Shown here: positions 23,817 to 36,186 of the stretch, one piece after another | Position numbering within the stretch: position 1 is the first letter of the stretch | Layout of the letters: every line of letters begins with the position of its first letter | Assembly (NCBI GenBank): GCA_004009845.1 | Contig: RMBW01000154.1 | Span: 1 to 50,585 of the forward strand | DNA: 50,585 bases | Reading direction: 5' to 3' | Origin: Davidsoniella eucalypti | Lineage: Eukaryota > Ascomycota > Sordariomycetes > Microascales > Ceratocystidaceae | Position numbers and translations under genes: made by a program | Notes under the pieces: model-generated | The model's input: the letters and a program-made list of their open reading frames with translations, nothing else | The model's database searches: none | Told to the model about the DNA's origin: nothing

Positions 23817-24653
23817 CTACTGGGCTTTCTTAGCATCGAGTGCCTTGAAAGCTGCGCTGATGTTGTTCATAGAATAGTAGATTGTGTACAGCGGAATCCA
23901 GACCCAGAGAGTGTTGAAGAAGAACAGATACACCCACAAGTACATGAAGTTGCTAGTGTCCAAGTTAAGTGAGCCTGTGAGCCACTCCGGGCAGAATGTC
24001 ATCCAACCTGTTCAAAGGCGCAAGATAGATGATCGTAGTTAGTATGGAAACAACGACGAATACAGGCCTTGGCTTGACTTACCGCCATAGATCTCAGCAG
24101 TGGCCAGAATGATCATCCACACGTTGGCCTTGTGATCGCCACGCACCAACGCCACACATACCAGGATAGCCAGCAGCGTATCACCGACAACAGTCAGCAT
24201 CTCCAGACTCACAACGCCCAGATCGATGCCGGCCCAGCGTCTATCGGCCTTCGAATAGACCATCCACAGCTGCGCAAACACATTGTCGCCTCCAGCCTGC
24301 GCACCATAAACCCTTCCGCTCGTTCCCAAGAAGTTTTCCGGCGTCGGGAAATACACCCACTCGCGCCTCGCCACATCGAAGCCGCCCAGCTCCGCAAGCG
24401 AAGTAGCTCCCCGGCGCGCCAGAAACTCGGCTTCCGGTAGCCACGAGAAGAAGCAGTGGTACAGGTAGCTGCCCTCTAGGAAGATGTGCGTTAGGGCGTC
24501 GGCAGCGTGCCACACGAAGAGAAACCGCACGGCGCTCGATGAAGAGGCAGGGAGAAGGAGCTTGCCGAGACCGAGGCCGGCGAATACTATGGCAAGCGTG
24601 CTGGCTAGCGAATATAGCGTCGTGGCATCGAAAAGGTCGGGTGGCAGCGCCAT
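23817..24653 (-). CDS. EXPERA-domain, emopamil-binding-protein-like membrane protein
   Basis: Two exons (24653-24083, 24007-23817) encode 253 aa with frame AEIYG|GWMTFCPEW across the 75-bp intron. EXPERA proteins include the Delta8-Delta7 sterol isomerase EBP. The sequence has about four or five hydrophobic segments. It has the family motif WHAADALTHIFLEG (H56, E60), which aligns with the HxxxEG of EBP, and QLWMVYSKADRRW, which aligns with the EBP segment QLWKEYAKGDSRY. In that second motif the acidic residue after WK appears to be replaced by Val, so isomerase activity is doubtful. The C-terminal helix is aromatic (YLWVYLFFFNTLWVWIP). Sterol metabolism in the ER is the family expectation, not shown here. 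Confidence 0.8.
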
Positions 24654-25213
24654 GGCGACAAAGGTTCTGATATCGAGTGAGATATGGGATCTAGCTTTGA
24701 AGGATGTGCCTGGATTGACTTTGATGGACTACTACAAGTCCAAGACGAAGCTTGTATTGATTTTCAAGGGCAAAGCTTCTGACGGGAAAAACAAAGACAC
24801 GCTCAAGTTGGGCTGAATAAAAATTATTGCATTTCATCAGTTATTCAGCCTATTCATTATAACAGATGCAGTAAACCCTATATTGGGATCGACTTACGGC
24901 TTAAAGTGGGTCTGTGTGGGCACAACAACATTCCAGATTTAGGAAATAACCCTAGTACAGTCTAACCCTCCAATCTTCGGATATACATCATATATTCATT
25001 CACGTTTATGAGCAAGATTCACATCCTTTTTTGTTTATAATTATAATGGATTATGATTAGACAGAACTAGTAGAACCTCTGCAGCAATAGGACAGGGTGC
25101 TGTTAAATAAGTCGACCGGAGTGTTCCCTCAGAGTGACACATAATGTCATCATGTTAAGCCACCAGAGCACAGCTGGAGTTGCAGCTGCCTCGTGTGAGA
25201 GCAAACATGCTGC

Positions 25214-25495
25214 TTAAGGGTTCTGCTTGTAGCCCTCGGCCTTGGCGTTGTGGCTGGACTCGTCAAACTTGTCGCCGATAGCGTCCTTAGCAGCCTGAGC
25301 TCTGTACGGAGTGGAGGAAGAGAGTGTTAGCTGACTGAAACTTCACGAGACGCGGAGTTGAGGAACTGCTTACCTGGTGCCGATGCTGTTGTTGCCGTCC
25401 TTCGCAACGTGCTTGTTGGCCTCCTTGGAGGTACCAGCGGTAGTGCCCTGAACAGTCTCAGCGACGTAGTTGGCGGCGTTCTTGATGGTATCCAT
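25214..25495 (-). CDS. Glucose-repressible/clock-controlled small protein, Grg-1/Ccg-1-like
   Basis: Two exons (25495-25374, 25301-25214) encode 69 aa: MDTIKNAANYVAETVQ at the start, SKEANKHVAKDGNNSIGTR before the intron, then AQAAKDAIGDKFDESSH and a short tail ending KQNP. The 72-bp intron (GTAAGC...TACAG) splits within the arginine codon. Length, Ala/Lys/Glu/Gly composition and order match Neurospora Grg-1/Ccg-1, a very abundant small hydrophilic protein induced by glucose limitation, light and the clock. Its biochemical role is unknown. No single exon is long enough to stand out as an open frame. Regulation is known for the family; no specific element was identified here. Confidence 0.88.
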
Positions 25496-27503
25496 GATGA
25501 AGATTGGGGTTGGAAGTTGTTTAGTTGTTTAGTTGTTTGGTTGTTCGAAGATAAATAGATAGGAGGATGTGATTGTCTGATGAACAGAAGAAACGGATAA
25601 CTGAAGAGGGGAGACAGCTCCCTATTTATAAACTTTTGTGGCACTATCGTTTGACCTTTGATGTACTCCAAGATCTCATGCTTGATGCCAACTTGTTGGG
25701 ACATACAGATACACTGTAAGTACATCTGCTATATCTCACATCATTGTCAGCCGGCTGCGTCATCGCATTTCATAGTATATGGCCGCATTGAGAATGGTAG
25801 AGCTTCGCCTCGCAAATCCTCAACCCGTTCTCTTCTCGTGATAAAGAATCAACAGAAATGCCGGCTACTAGCCACCCAAGGTCAAACAGCAACTGAGTCT
25901 ATCAAATTCATGATTTAATCCCTTGTGTTCAGGATGATCCGAGAGAGAATGAGAAATTAATCACATGCAAGGAGAGCGTTGAGAAGGCAGAAGAGCTACC
26001 TCTTCCGTTGTTATCAGCAAGACCAGGGCCAAAAGACTTCAGTCACTTATTAAGAGAGCTTACTCTTGACGTCTAGAACGCTCTACGTACTCACTCGTCT
26101 CAAGGAATTGCCAAGGGAGGGTGTATCTGCACGAACTATAGAGGGAGACACGGCACATCAAACTAGCATTCATGGTACAACATCATAGTACAAAGCCTGG
26201 AGAAACCGGGTCTGAAAAGAACAAGTTAGAGCTAAAGCCGAATGGGACCCCTCACTGAATGGCCCGTGTCAACCTACTACCGATAGACTACTATACAGTT
26301 TACCTGATTTAAAGAATTCGGGTATGAAGGGGTACTAGTAGGTTCTAAGCTTATGTATTGCGACATATGAACTGCCGTAGCCTTCCGACCATAAGCGAAA
26401 GAGAGGGCTCCCATAGTAGTTTGACAAGAAAGTAACTGATGTCTTTCCAACCCGGAGATTCAGGAAGCACATGACAAAGACGCCGAAAGTGGGCTCCTAT
26501 CTTACAAAAGCTAATAATGACGGCAAACAAACGTTGCCTCGACAAGCGAGTTACTCAAGCTACTGACTGGAAGCTTCTTTTGTAGCTCGGTTTGACTTCC
26601 CAGAAGAGTCATCTGGTTAGATCGCTCGCTTGCTGCCGTGTGTACCTGGCGACTAACCGGAAGCGGTGCTGACGGGCAATAGCTCATCATCCAGCTGTGA
26701 TTTGGTACATCAGTTGATGAGCAAGGAACACAGATGTAGCTCAATAGTGACTGGAGCTTTAATAACGTGTGAGCAAAAAAGACAGAATATCTCACACCGC
26801 TTGCATATGTCAGCGCAGAACATATTATCCCGCCTGTTCATGACTCGAGCCTTGCTGTAAAACGGATGCGAAAAAAATACAAGACACTTGATCGAGATTC
26901 CCCGTTAACGTATTCAAGGGACAAAATACATGATTCAATACACGGCACTCCAAATATGCAAAGCCATAAAAATGCAAGGTATATACGGATTTGTCGTGGA
27001 GTCTAGTCCTAATTTGGTTACACCATAGTGCTTCTCTGACGTCAACATTTGGTGATGGTGCTCTTGTTTCGCCGTTTGGGGTGTCAATATACTGAGAAAT
27101 GGAATCTCGGCTTATTTTAAACGTTGTGAATGACTCGTGAGTATAATAGTCTAAAACAAAGGGCACAAGAAAGCCTCGCTTCCAGCCGTCTTTTCTCAAT
27201 GTGCGGCCCAACAATTTCAGTCACTAGTGGATAAAGAAGGCCTCGTGAATGTTCGGTTCGTTTATATTCGCATTAAGACTCTATCAAGGCATTCCCGCGG
27301 GATTAAGCCGATATTGCTGTTGTCATCGCCTTGATCTAACTAACTAGCAGTATAATTTGGTTCATTCGCTCATAAATACATATACAATATACATAAGAAG
27401 ATAGGTGTGGACTCATGGCTTACATGTCTATGCATAACCCTTATTCCATAGGTGTCGTGCCTGAGATAAGGGCCAAATCCATTAAATCATAGTGCCACCC
27501 GAA
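25496..27503. other. Intergenic, no gene recognised
   Basis: About 2 kb between the Grg-1-like start and the MARVEL-protein stop. It contains the Grg-1-like promoter and short frames with no family resemblance. The 26.5-27.2 kb frames on the minus strand do not splice into anything recognisable. Confidence 0.45.
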
Positions 27504-28635
27504 TCATGTCCGGTCAAATGTGCCATCGCCATATTGGTAGTTTGGCGGCGGCCGAACTGGAGGTTGAGTCTGACCATACGTATCAGACTGATGTATTGCC
27601 CCCGAAGACATGTAGGCGTTATTCGTTGCGCCACCATAGTCAGGATTGGTGCCGTAGGGCTCATATTGGGTTCCATGGCCAGTCTGGTGATAACCACTGT
27701 TGTAGCCGTTGTCGTGACCGTATCCGTCTTCGTCATGGGTAGTACTGTAGTAACCCGTTTCTTGCTGAGCAACATGTGCGTACGAATCGCCCGTATTAGC
27801 ATGGAGGTCGGTGCTGGGCGAAGGCCGTTCGCTCATATCATGCGGTGATGGATGCTGCGGTAGCATGTTTTCGTAGTCGGAGCTAGGCTCAGCCTTGCGT
27901 CCAAAGAGACGAGCAAAGAAGCCTGGACGCTTCACAGGCATAGCCGGAGCAACTACGTCTGGCGTGACTCCAGGTGCGGCGGCCGAAAGACCAGCGCCAC
28001 CGGGACCCATAGGGCCTTCAGGATCTGGCAGTATCATATTCTCGCGCTTCTGACGCCAATGGTTGCGGCCCATAGCCACCTCCATCAGCAACGAAAAGAG
28101 GAAAAAGAAACTGTACAAACAAGTTAGTTAGTTCAAAAAGCAAGGCGGAATAATGGACGAAGCACACTTACATAGCGATAATGGCAATCCCTAGCACGGC
28201 TGATTCAAGCTTACATGCCTGGCCGTACGTCGGCAGCTTAGTAAACCCGCTGTGACTGCTGGTGACCTTTTCCGTGCTGTTACCCTCGCCGAACTGCGTG
28301 TTGACCGTCCCGGAGCACGAGCTCGCACCGGCTTTATTGGCAGCCGCCACATAGATAAACGCTACAATAAAGGCAAAGTCAAAGAACATGGCCGTGACGG
28401 CGGCCATAGTCCGGCCAGCTAGACAGCATAGTAATAATATCGCCGCTCCTGTATAGAGCACGGAAAATCCAGAAATGCCCTCTACGGCACGGGCGGAGTT
28501 CTTTATGGACAACTTATGGTTGTGTAGCGTTGCCAAGGTGTACGAGTAGATGGATAGCACGACTATACCGCACATACATTGGATGATGCGGAAGAACCAC
28601 TGCACGGAGCGAAGCCCCAGGCCTTTTCGATCCAT
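27504..28635 (-). CDS. MARVEL-domain four-TM membrane protein with Tyr/Gly-rich tail
   Basis: Two exons (28635-28172, 28110-27504) encode 356 aa, joined in frame as AIIA-I|FFFLF across a 61-bp intron that lies inside TM4. The four helices are roughly WFFRIIQCMCGIVVLSIY, SVLYTGAAILLLCCLAG, MFFDFAFIVAFIYVAAA and the split one. The loop before TM4 has SSCSG and GQAC cysteines, a pattern common to fungal MARVEL-type plasma-membrane proteins. The soluble tail carries PGFFARLFGRKAEP and then a low-complexity Tyr/Gly/Asn/His-rich segment resembling prion-like sequence. I chose the ATG at 28635 because upstream in-frame codons contain no ATG. Function in membrane organisation is inferred from family. 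Confidence 0.83.
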
Positions 28636-29190
28636 CACGCCTTGGCTGGCTGCTGGAATGTCGAGTGTCTCGTTTTCGGTGGGTTTTCTGTTTATTCTCC
28701 GCAAGGAGGCGTTGGAATGGACTCAAGCGTGGCGGGCTTCGCGGCAGTTAGGCGCCAAGATGGAGATTAGGCTATTCTGAGGTTCCACCAACTATTCAAT
28801 TCTTCTAGATATTGTCGACGGTTGCCAAAGAGAAGATGGCGATATGAGGCAGAGTAAGTTCAGCCTGTGCGTAGGGCTGTAGAACGTGCGGTCCAAGCTT
28901 GGAGTTGGCGTAGTGCGTTTGAAACAGTCTGGTGTTGTGTTGATTGCGTAGGATAAGAAAAATATCAAGTGTCAGGACCTAACCAAGTCCCCACCACTGT
29001 ATGAGAGACTGTAGAGAATTAGAATACACTACACAGTAAGTATTGTGCTGATATGTTGTCAAGAAGAGAAACAAGACTACTAGCAGACATACAGAAACAG
29101 CGACATGAGTGCCGATTATATAACTTGTACAGCCGCACGCATCATGATACTACCCAGGTTAGTAACGATCGTTTGTTTAGGTTTCATATA

Positions 29191-29802
29191 GGGAGTTAGA
29201 AGGTTGACATCGTTTATTAGAAGTCTGACATAAGAGTGGGTCTTCTGAGGAAAGGTACTTAGCCCCACAAAATGGCATGTACTTCCTATGTAGTCTTCAA
29301 AAGGCTGCCAGCTGGCAAGGCGCTGAGTTTTCTTTTTTTCTTTTTTTCTTTTTTTAATTCATTAACCGTATGGAGCTATAGAGCTATGAAAATGTAAGTG
29401 TTAGGCATACACATAAATAAATTTCTAAAAAAACTAATTTGCAATGCCAAAGCACTTCTTGTTCGATATATATACCAAAAGCTTTCAAAATGTATTCAAC
29501 GCCAACAGAAAATATGTAAATACTTAACCAAAACCTCCCAAAAGACAAAACCAGAGCATAAACACTGGTCTTCCGATGCTGAAACCAGAGCATCAGCTGC
29601 CTGCACGACTAGACCAATGGCCCTCTCATCATCTATGTTGCATATCAGACTCGCCGGCTGTGCCAGGGCTGTAGACGTTCTTGAGCCTCTACGTGTGCCA
29701 GCTGGCAGCTTCTGAAGACTATGAATGAGTACATAATATCTTGTGGGACTAAGTACCTTTTCTCAGAAGTCCACCTTTATTTATATCAAACTTCTAACTC
29801 CC
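29191..29802. mobile_element. Hairpin/MITE-like element with long terminal inverted repeats
   Basis: The left arm (29191-29317) begins GGGAGTTAGAAG and the right arm (29696-29802) ends CTTCTAACTCCC. The arms match in reverse complement along most of their length. They share AAAGGTACTTAG, CCCACAA, TAGTCTTC and an inner block CTGCCAGCTGGC, with one gap of about 18 bp and scattered mismatches. The 380-bp interior has no coding signal and starts with a TTTTTTTCTTT-type tract. This is the structure of a non-autonomous DNA transposon or a foldback element. I could not identify a clear target-site duplication, so the exact ends are uncertain. Confidence 0.65.
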
Positions 29803-30250
29803 TTCACATACGGCCTTTTTCTTCTTTTCTTAGCTCGCTAAAGAGCTTCTTGGTCGCATTTGGAGCGTCTGAGGGCGCTAAATGGTGACGACTGCGCCAT
29901 GGCTGAGCGTGGCTATGACATAGCGTGACAGCTGCCATCATGATTACGCCGGTCCGCCAACTGGTGCCTGGAGATAGTTTTACGGAATCTCGCATTTAGG
30001 CCCCATTATCGAACTATTTTTGCGTTTCTATAGGTGGGGTGATCACTAGAAAGGCCTTGCACAGCCTAGTAACGCTTCCGAAATGGATTTTGCGTCGTAT
30101 GTCGACTATAATATACAGGTATAGAAGAAGAAGAACGTTGCAAGGCCCGCATCCGTCGCTATCAAGAACGATGGAAGAAAAGAAGTCGAAAGCAGAAACA
30201 AAAGGAAACAAAAGAAAAAAAAAGATAGCAAAGATTGCTTCCAGGTCGGC

Positions 30251-30311
30251 TTCGAGATGCCGGGAATCGAACCCCGGACCTGATCTGTCACACCACTAGA
30301 CCCCAATTCGG
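30251..30311 (-). other. Degenerate tRNA-like sequence
   Basis: Read on the minus strand, it has a good box A/D-arm-like stretch (GGTCTAGTGGTGTGAC) and a perfect T arm with box B (GGTTCGATTCC in CCGGG-loop-CCCGG). It ends CATCTCGA. The region between the two arms is too short for a normal anticodon stem and variable loop, and the 5' flank does not pair with CATCTCG as an acceptor stem. It is probably a tRNA pseudogene or a tRNA-derived SINE head. Confidence 0.55.
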
Positions 30312-33300
30312 CGATGTTTGGCACTCTTAACCCATCTTTTAACCCTAATGGCTTTTTCTTTTTTTTTTCTTCTTTCTTTCTGAGACGAACGACACAGATG
30401 TTCATGTTTGTAAGTTTGCAAGTTTAAAAGTAAATATAATACAACCACAGATACAGCTATATATCAAGTATATCTATAAAAGAATAGATAGAGAGATACT
30501 CACCACCAGCGTTACGGTGGATTGCGTTAGTACATACAGATACATTGCATAGCCTTCCTATTGTACTTTTGTTAGTTCTTTTCACTATCCATCTAGCACT
30601 TTGGCACAAGTTTTTGTGTCCCTGTCGATTTATGCATATAGATATGCATCTTCACGTACTGTTTGTCTAAAAGCACATGCTTCTCGTATCTATGTAGCAA
30701 GCGAAACTGACAAAGCCAAGCTTATTACTGGCTCCAAACTAGGATAATTTTGGAGGGTGGTATTATGCGGCTGCCAGTTTATCCATATCATGTTTAGAGC
30801 GAAACAAACAAACCATATTGTTGCAATAGACTGCTTTTTTTTTTGCTCACTAGCCTGTCTTAGGGCGATATATTCACTAAGAAAGACGGAGCAGGGAAAC
30901 GTGCTCAAATATAATCCCGAATAAAAGAAAATGAGGAGATACGAGGAAATATGGACGGGTAGAACAATACGATTGTGTAATAATCGTCTTGCCATTATAC
31001 ATGTATTTGTCAATGTATATTCCTTTCACCGCTTCTTGTGTAGGACTGATACAGTTGTATATAGCTTTAGCATCTATATGTGAGTAATACGATCTGACGT
31101 CAATATGAAGCGTAAAGTAGCATTCATTACCGTGTTATTTTATAGGCAGTGCTCTTTTTATGCTACAGCAAGAGCAAGAACTATGTGTCATTCAAGAGCA
31201 CAAGCTTAAATGTCTGTTTGTCCTAAAGGGACTAGAACTAAATCGTTGGTTAGGTGCTATGGGGCCTAGAAGTTTATGCTAAACAAGCTTGTTCGAATTT
31301 GAAAACTTTGCTTATTCCTACGTCAAGGAACTGACTGGGTATCGACCAAGCTGACAGAGGATTCATGTAAATGGCAAGGGCTTGTTCTACATAAGATTGT
31401 TAGATTAACTGTTTTGTGTGATATGATGTAACCTTACAACCTGTAGTAAACATGATGAGAGAGCACCAGTCTGTGAGAAGCTCCCAGCGCCGTGAAACTG
31501 TAACTTGCTTCCAGGTTCTCTACCGTCATACTATCTGCTTGCTCTTGTTCCAACAAAACCTTCTTGTTCTGTAACAACCAAGATGAAGGATCCGGTGAGT
31601 ATAAGAACCCTGGCCTGGCTCGTATTTCCTGCATGATACCCTGGCAAAACCTTGAAGCGACCTCAGCTAGCGATGGGCATTTACTGGGTATCTGGTTCGG
31701 GCGAAGAAAAACGAAAACGAAATCTAAGTACTTGTTGTGACGACTTGACAGGCAAGATCAGGAAATATTAGTATAAACACATGGTTAGGGGACAAGGAAA
31801 CTTGGGATATTGCTACGATATTGGCAGTTAGCTGCGTTTACTGGCAATAAATGAACTTGCTATTCCATTTCCAAGTGACGGAAATGTAAAATTTGTAGTA
31901 GTTTTCTCACAAGTCGTCGTCAACAAATGCAGAACCAGGTCACATGGCGTTGTCGACCTAATGAGTTGGCTAGCGGCGAGTGTGATATTGTGATGGCCAA
32001 GATAAGAATGGGAACATTCTTCCATTTACTGGCTTTGATGATACTCTTGTTTGTGTTGCATTCAAAAGACGAAGGTCTGTAGTTGATTGTATCATAAAGA
32101 GCGTGAGATGTTTTGCTTGACTTGGACATACAAGGACATTTACAGTAGAGCATTCAGGGTTAGTAATGTGATGACTTACAAGATTATGGAATACTTTATC
32201 TCACCTCTTACACTCAAGGCTGCAGCTATCAATACTCATCTTCAAGAACTGGTAATACATACCTCCATATCATCGTGATATCGGCGCTGAAAGCAGACTA
32301 TCAGTACACTTTAGGTCCTTGTTAGGCCTACCAAGCAACTTGGTTTAATTACTTATAGCGTTGCAATATCAGTTGAGCCGCTGTAGCTCAAATAATCCCA
32401 AAGCAAACCCGGCGTCTTTTTTCTATTGATAGATTGGTTGACGTAGGCATCAAATTAATACTCTTGTAGTATGTGATCGGCATTTTACCACGAAACACAA
32501 AAATCTACGACTTTTTTTTCCAAGTTTTCCCATAACTTTGGATGATCGTTCGACTCCTGAACTATGGCCACAAAAGAAAGAAAAAAACTATCAACACACA
32601 AACTGGGCTTTTTTCTCCCCTTACTTTTTCTTCTTCGCCAGCCACCTGTGGTATTAGTGGCTGACTAACTGCATGGCGCTAATTCTGGACCTCTGCCGGC
32701 GCCAATATTCGCTAGCCTAGCATTTGATAAGTTCGCCCGGTCGTTTGGAGGGAGTAGATGTAAAAGTACCAATGGTGGCATTGAAGGAGCAAGCTGGTGC
32801 TTGAGCTTCCAGAACCAATGGCTATAGCTGCTAGGTGGCTATCACGACCAAGAAAACGCAAACTTCATGCCTCAACCATTGTGTGGACCATTTCAAAGCT
32901 TACCACGTCATTATGTCTGTTTCCTGCTCTCGATTGGCTGACTAACTGACTAGCGAGCTTGATCTACAGCTTAGCTAGAGCTAGAGCTAAAGCTAAAGCT
33001 AGAGGCTTTCTCTTTATTCCAGCACTGAAAAAGGTGTCATGACTAGTCGTCCTTGCTATGCCCATTTCTCCGGCCGGTGTATTAAGAGAGAACGATGCCA
33101 TGCCATGTATCCTAGATTGGAAGCTTGTGATACTATCGGCCCTATATCACACGCCCTCTTTCTCTCTGCCTCCATAAATGCTGCGCACGCCCCATCTGGC
33201 TGGTCTACTTAGATTGCAACCTTGAGTATCCACGAGCTGGAGGAGTTTATTATACGAATCCCTTTCCACTCCAGGGCTTTGTGTTCTCGAAGTCTATATT

Positions 33301-33437
33301 TTGTTTCTCCATCTCTATGTCTTGGAACATCTACGTCCTGGCCCAAGTCTACATCTTCAGCTTCAAGGTGTTCGACGTCCAATCACTGACTTTTCTTGTA
33401 CGCTGCTTGGACTGTTACTCCATATACAAGGCCTGCT

Positions 33438-36186
33438 ATGAAATCGACCGCTTTGATCGCGCTGCTGGGTTTAACAACTCAAGCGCTGGCCGATCCAACA
33501 TGGCCCAATGCCATTGATGAGATCGAAGAGATTGCCTTCCAATTATTCTCCGCAAACGCTCGAAAATTTGCCGACAATGTCAGTCCCTGTACTGATCTGC
33601 CGTTTGGTCCTGGCCGTGTTGCCGCTGCTGAGTGGGCTCGAACTGCCTTTCACGATATGGCTACTGGAAACTCATATACCAAGGTCGGCGGTGCAGACGC
33701 ATCAATCCAGTTTGAGCTGGGCAACTCGGACAACTCAGGTGTGGGCTTCAGATCTACCTTGCAGTGGATGATACCATTTCTGTCTAGCAAGACATCAGTG
33801 GCAGATCTCATCGCATTGGGTCTATATGCCGCTGTCCGTTCTTGTGGGGGCCCCAAACTGGATATCAAGCATGGCCGTATCGATGCGACCTCATCTGGCC
33901 TTACTGGCGTGCCTCAGATCCAGAACACTATTCAAACTTTCACTACCCAGTTTGACCGCATGGGCTTCAATGCCACCGAAATGATTGGCTTGGTTGCCTG
34001 TGGCCACTCTCTTGGTGGTGTTCATTCTGCAAACACCCCAACAGCTGCTCCAGATGGCAGTTATCCCAACAACCAAGCACCAATGGATACAACTCCTGCT
34101 GCCTTTGACAACAACATTGCTCTAGAGTATGTTAATGGCACCACAGCCAACCCGCTCGTAGTTGGCCCCTACCTTCAGGCCAGCTGGCGATCGGATTTGA
34201 CTGTCTTCAAGAGTGATGGCAATGTGACGATGAAAGCCCTGACAGACAGCAACGTTTTCAAGTCTCGCTGCCAAAATCTACTTAGTAGAATGGTGCAGTT
34301 GGTGCCTTCAAAAGTCTCTTTGTCAGATGTCATCACACCATATGTTGTGAAACCATACCGCCTGGCTCTTTCTCTCAATTCCGATGCCACGACTATCAAT
34401 CTCGGTGGATCAATCCGTATCCATGCTACTACTATCCCATTGAGCACGATTTCCAATGTGAAGTTGAACTATAAGAGTCGCCTTGGTGGCACTGGAGGAA
34501 GCCATACATCAACCTTACAAGGCTATGGTCGGGGCTTTGACGATGAATTTGGGGTACGTATCTATGTTCCTGTGTATTTTTAGAATGACTACTAACATTG
34601 AGATTTAGTTTTACCCACTCAACTTTGCCATTGACTCCAAAGTTGGAATTTCGTCGTTCACGATTGACATCAACTTGACAGATGGAACCACAGTGACTTA
34701 CGATAACAACGGCAACAGCTACCAAGTTCAGGATTACGTCTTTCTACAGAGCAGTCAAAGTTGCCTTCTGAGTTCCAGTGGCAACTTCACCTCAGTAGCT
34801 GCAGTACACAATTCTCAGCCAGATGCCAGTGTTTCAGCTGTCATCACCTATAAGCAGTCTCGAACTACCGGAACGAACCCAGTGCCTCAGCTGCTCAAGA
34901 TGACTGTACCATTGACGAAAGGCAAGTGTTATGGTGATTACACCTTCTACTCGGCTAGCATGACGATTCCTAGTAATCTCACAAGCGACGCTACAGTCAA
35001 TGTCATCAGCACATACAATGGAAATAATTACACTGATTCATTCCGTCGAACTCGAGACATTGGTGGCAGTTGTGCTATGTTCCTCGATAGCGCAACTTGT
35101 AGTGATGGGTCATCTACCAATGGCACATCTTCTTCTACGAGCAGATCATCGTCATCGACTACGTCCAGCACCGCAAGCAGCTCTGCTACGAGCTTTGCCA
35201 ACTCGACTACCATTAACACAGGGACTAGTATCAGTAGTAACTCTAGCATCATTACAGCTACCAGCATCTCTGGGTATATCTCTGCTTCATCAATGTCAAC
35301 TACGGGCTCTTCAACGTTTGGCTCGGACTTAGCTAGTGCTACCATCACTTCGGCCGCTATTATTAGTGATAGCGATAGCTCTACTACATCTTCAACTTCA
35401 ACTGATACTTCTGCATCTACGGCTTCAACTGTTGCCACTATCAGTGGATATGAGTTTGTTTCGTGCTGGACTGAAGGATCTGGAGTCAGAGCTCTGAGTG
35501 GCTCTTCTACGGCTAGTGATGATATGACACTGGAACTGTGCAGCCAATACTGCGATGGCTATAACTACTGGGGTACTGAGTATGGCCGTGAGTGCTACTG
35601 TGGCAACAATATGGCTGCTTCTTCGACAGAAGCCGACAATTCAGACTGTAACATGGCGTGTGCTGGCGATTCGACCGAGTTTTGTGGTAGTGGTAACCGG
35701 ATTCAACTCTATAAGACTACAGCCGCAATTGCGACCCCAACTGGTGTTGTAGCTCATATTCCCACTGTTGGTGATTGGAAATTAGTTGGTTGCTGGACTG
35801 AGGGTGATGGTGTTAGAGCCCTAAGTGCTTCAGCTACAGCATCAGATAGTATGACTCTCAAGGTTTGTGCAGAGTTCTGCAGTTCATACCAGTTCTTTGG
35901 GACAGAATATGGACGGGAATGTTACTGTGCAGATGAAGTTGCAACTAGCTCTGTTAGTGCAGCAGAGGGCGACTGCTCCATGACTTGCGCTGGCAATGAG
36001 TTTGAGTATTGTGGTGGAGCCAATCGTCTAGAGCTATACCAGCTTGCTGGCTCTTCTGTTTCTGCTGTCAGCACAACCTCAACTGTATCTAGTGTCACCA
36101 CCTCCATCTCTTTGTCTACTGGCTCTGAAACTCCGACCTCGGAGATAGCTCCAATCTTCAGTTCAAACAAAAGAGACTATCACTGA
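33438..36186 (+). CDS. Secreted heme peroxidase with C-terminal WSC domains
   Basis: Two exons (33438-34553, 34609-36186) encode 897 aa. A signal peptide (MKSTALIALLGLTTQALA) is followed by a plant/fungal-type heme peroxidase domain. It has distal Arg68 and His72 in EWARTAFHDMA, a HGRIDA segment, and proximal His190 in VACGHSLGG. A beta-rich domain spans the 55-bp intron, then a long Ser/Thr-rich linker (about residues 530-645) suited to O-glycosylation. Two WSC carbohydrate-binding domains follow (about 651-745 and 757-855), each with CWTEG...RALS, CSQYC/CAEFC, GTEYGRECYC and the CNMACAG/CSMTCAG half. The frame stops soon after WSC2. Decayed WSC sequence continues downstream, so the present stop is probably not the ancestral end. 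No GPI-type tail is visible. Likely a cell-wall-associated peroxidase. Confidence 0.88.
35102..35440 (+). repeat. Low-complexity Ser/Thr codon tract
   Basis: This stretch of the peroxidase gene is built from TCT/AGC/ACT/ACA-type codons and encodes an almost pure Ser/Thr/Ala linker. It lies just outside arm A of the inverted repeat, which begins at about 35,520. Confidence 0.75.

Larger units (their letters stand above)
28636..33437. other. Gene-poor region holding repeats
   Basis: About 4.8 kb without a recognisable protein gene. It contains an inverted-repeat element (29191-29802), a tRNA-like sequence near 30.25 kb and scattered T-rich tracts. A GCTAGA/GCTAAA repeat of about 35 bp lies near 32,970. 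The last few hundred bases should be the promoter of the WSC peroxidase. Confidence 0.45.

Noticed and set aside
24652..24816. 54-codon frame on the + strand starting at the same CCATGG as the EBP-like gene
   Set aside because: No family resemblance and it overlaps the opposing start codon. It is probably chance in the 5' flank of the EBP-like gene.
32970..33005. Short GCTAGA/GCTAAA repeats
   Set aside because: Only about five imperfect units. A simple repeat upstream of the peroxidase with no evidence of function.
33281..33517. Alternative upstream frame overlapping the peroxidase start
   Set aside because: It is in a different frame from the signal peptide and peroxidase domain. The ATG at 33438 gives a clean signal peptide.
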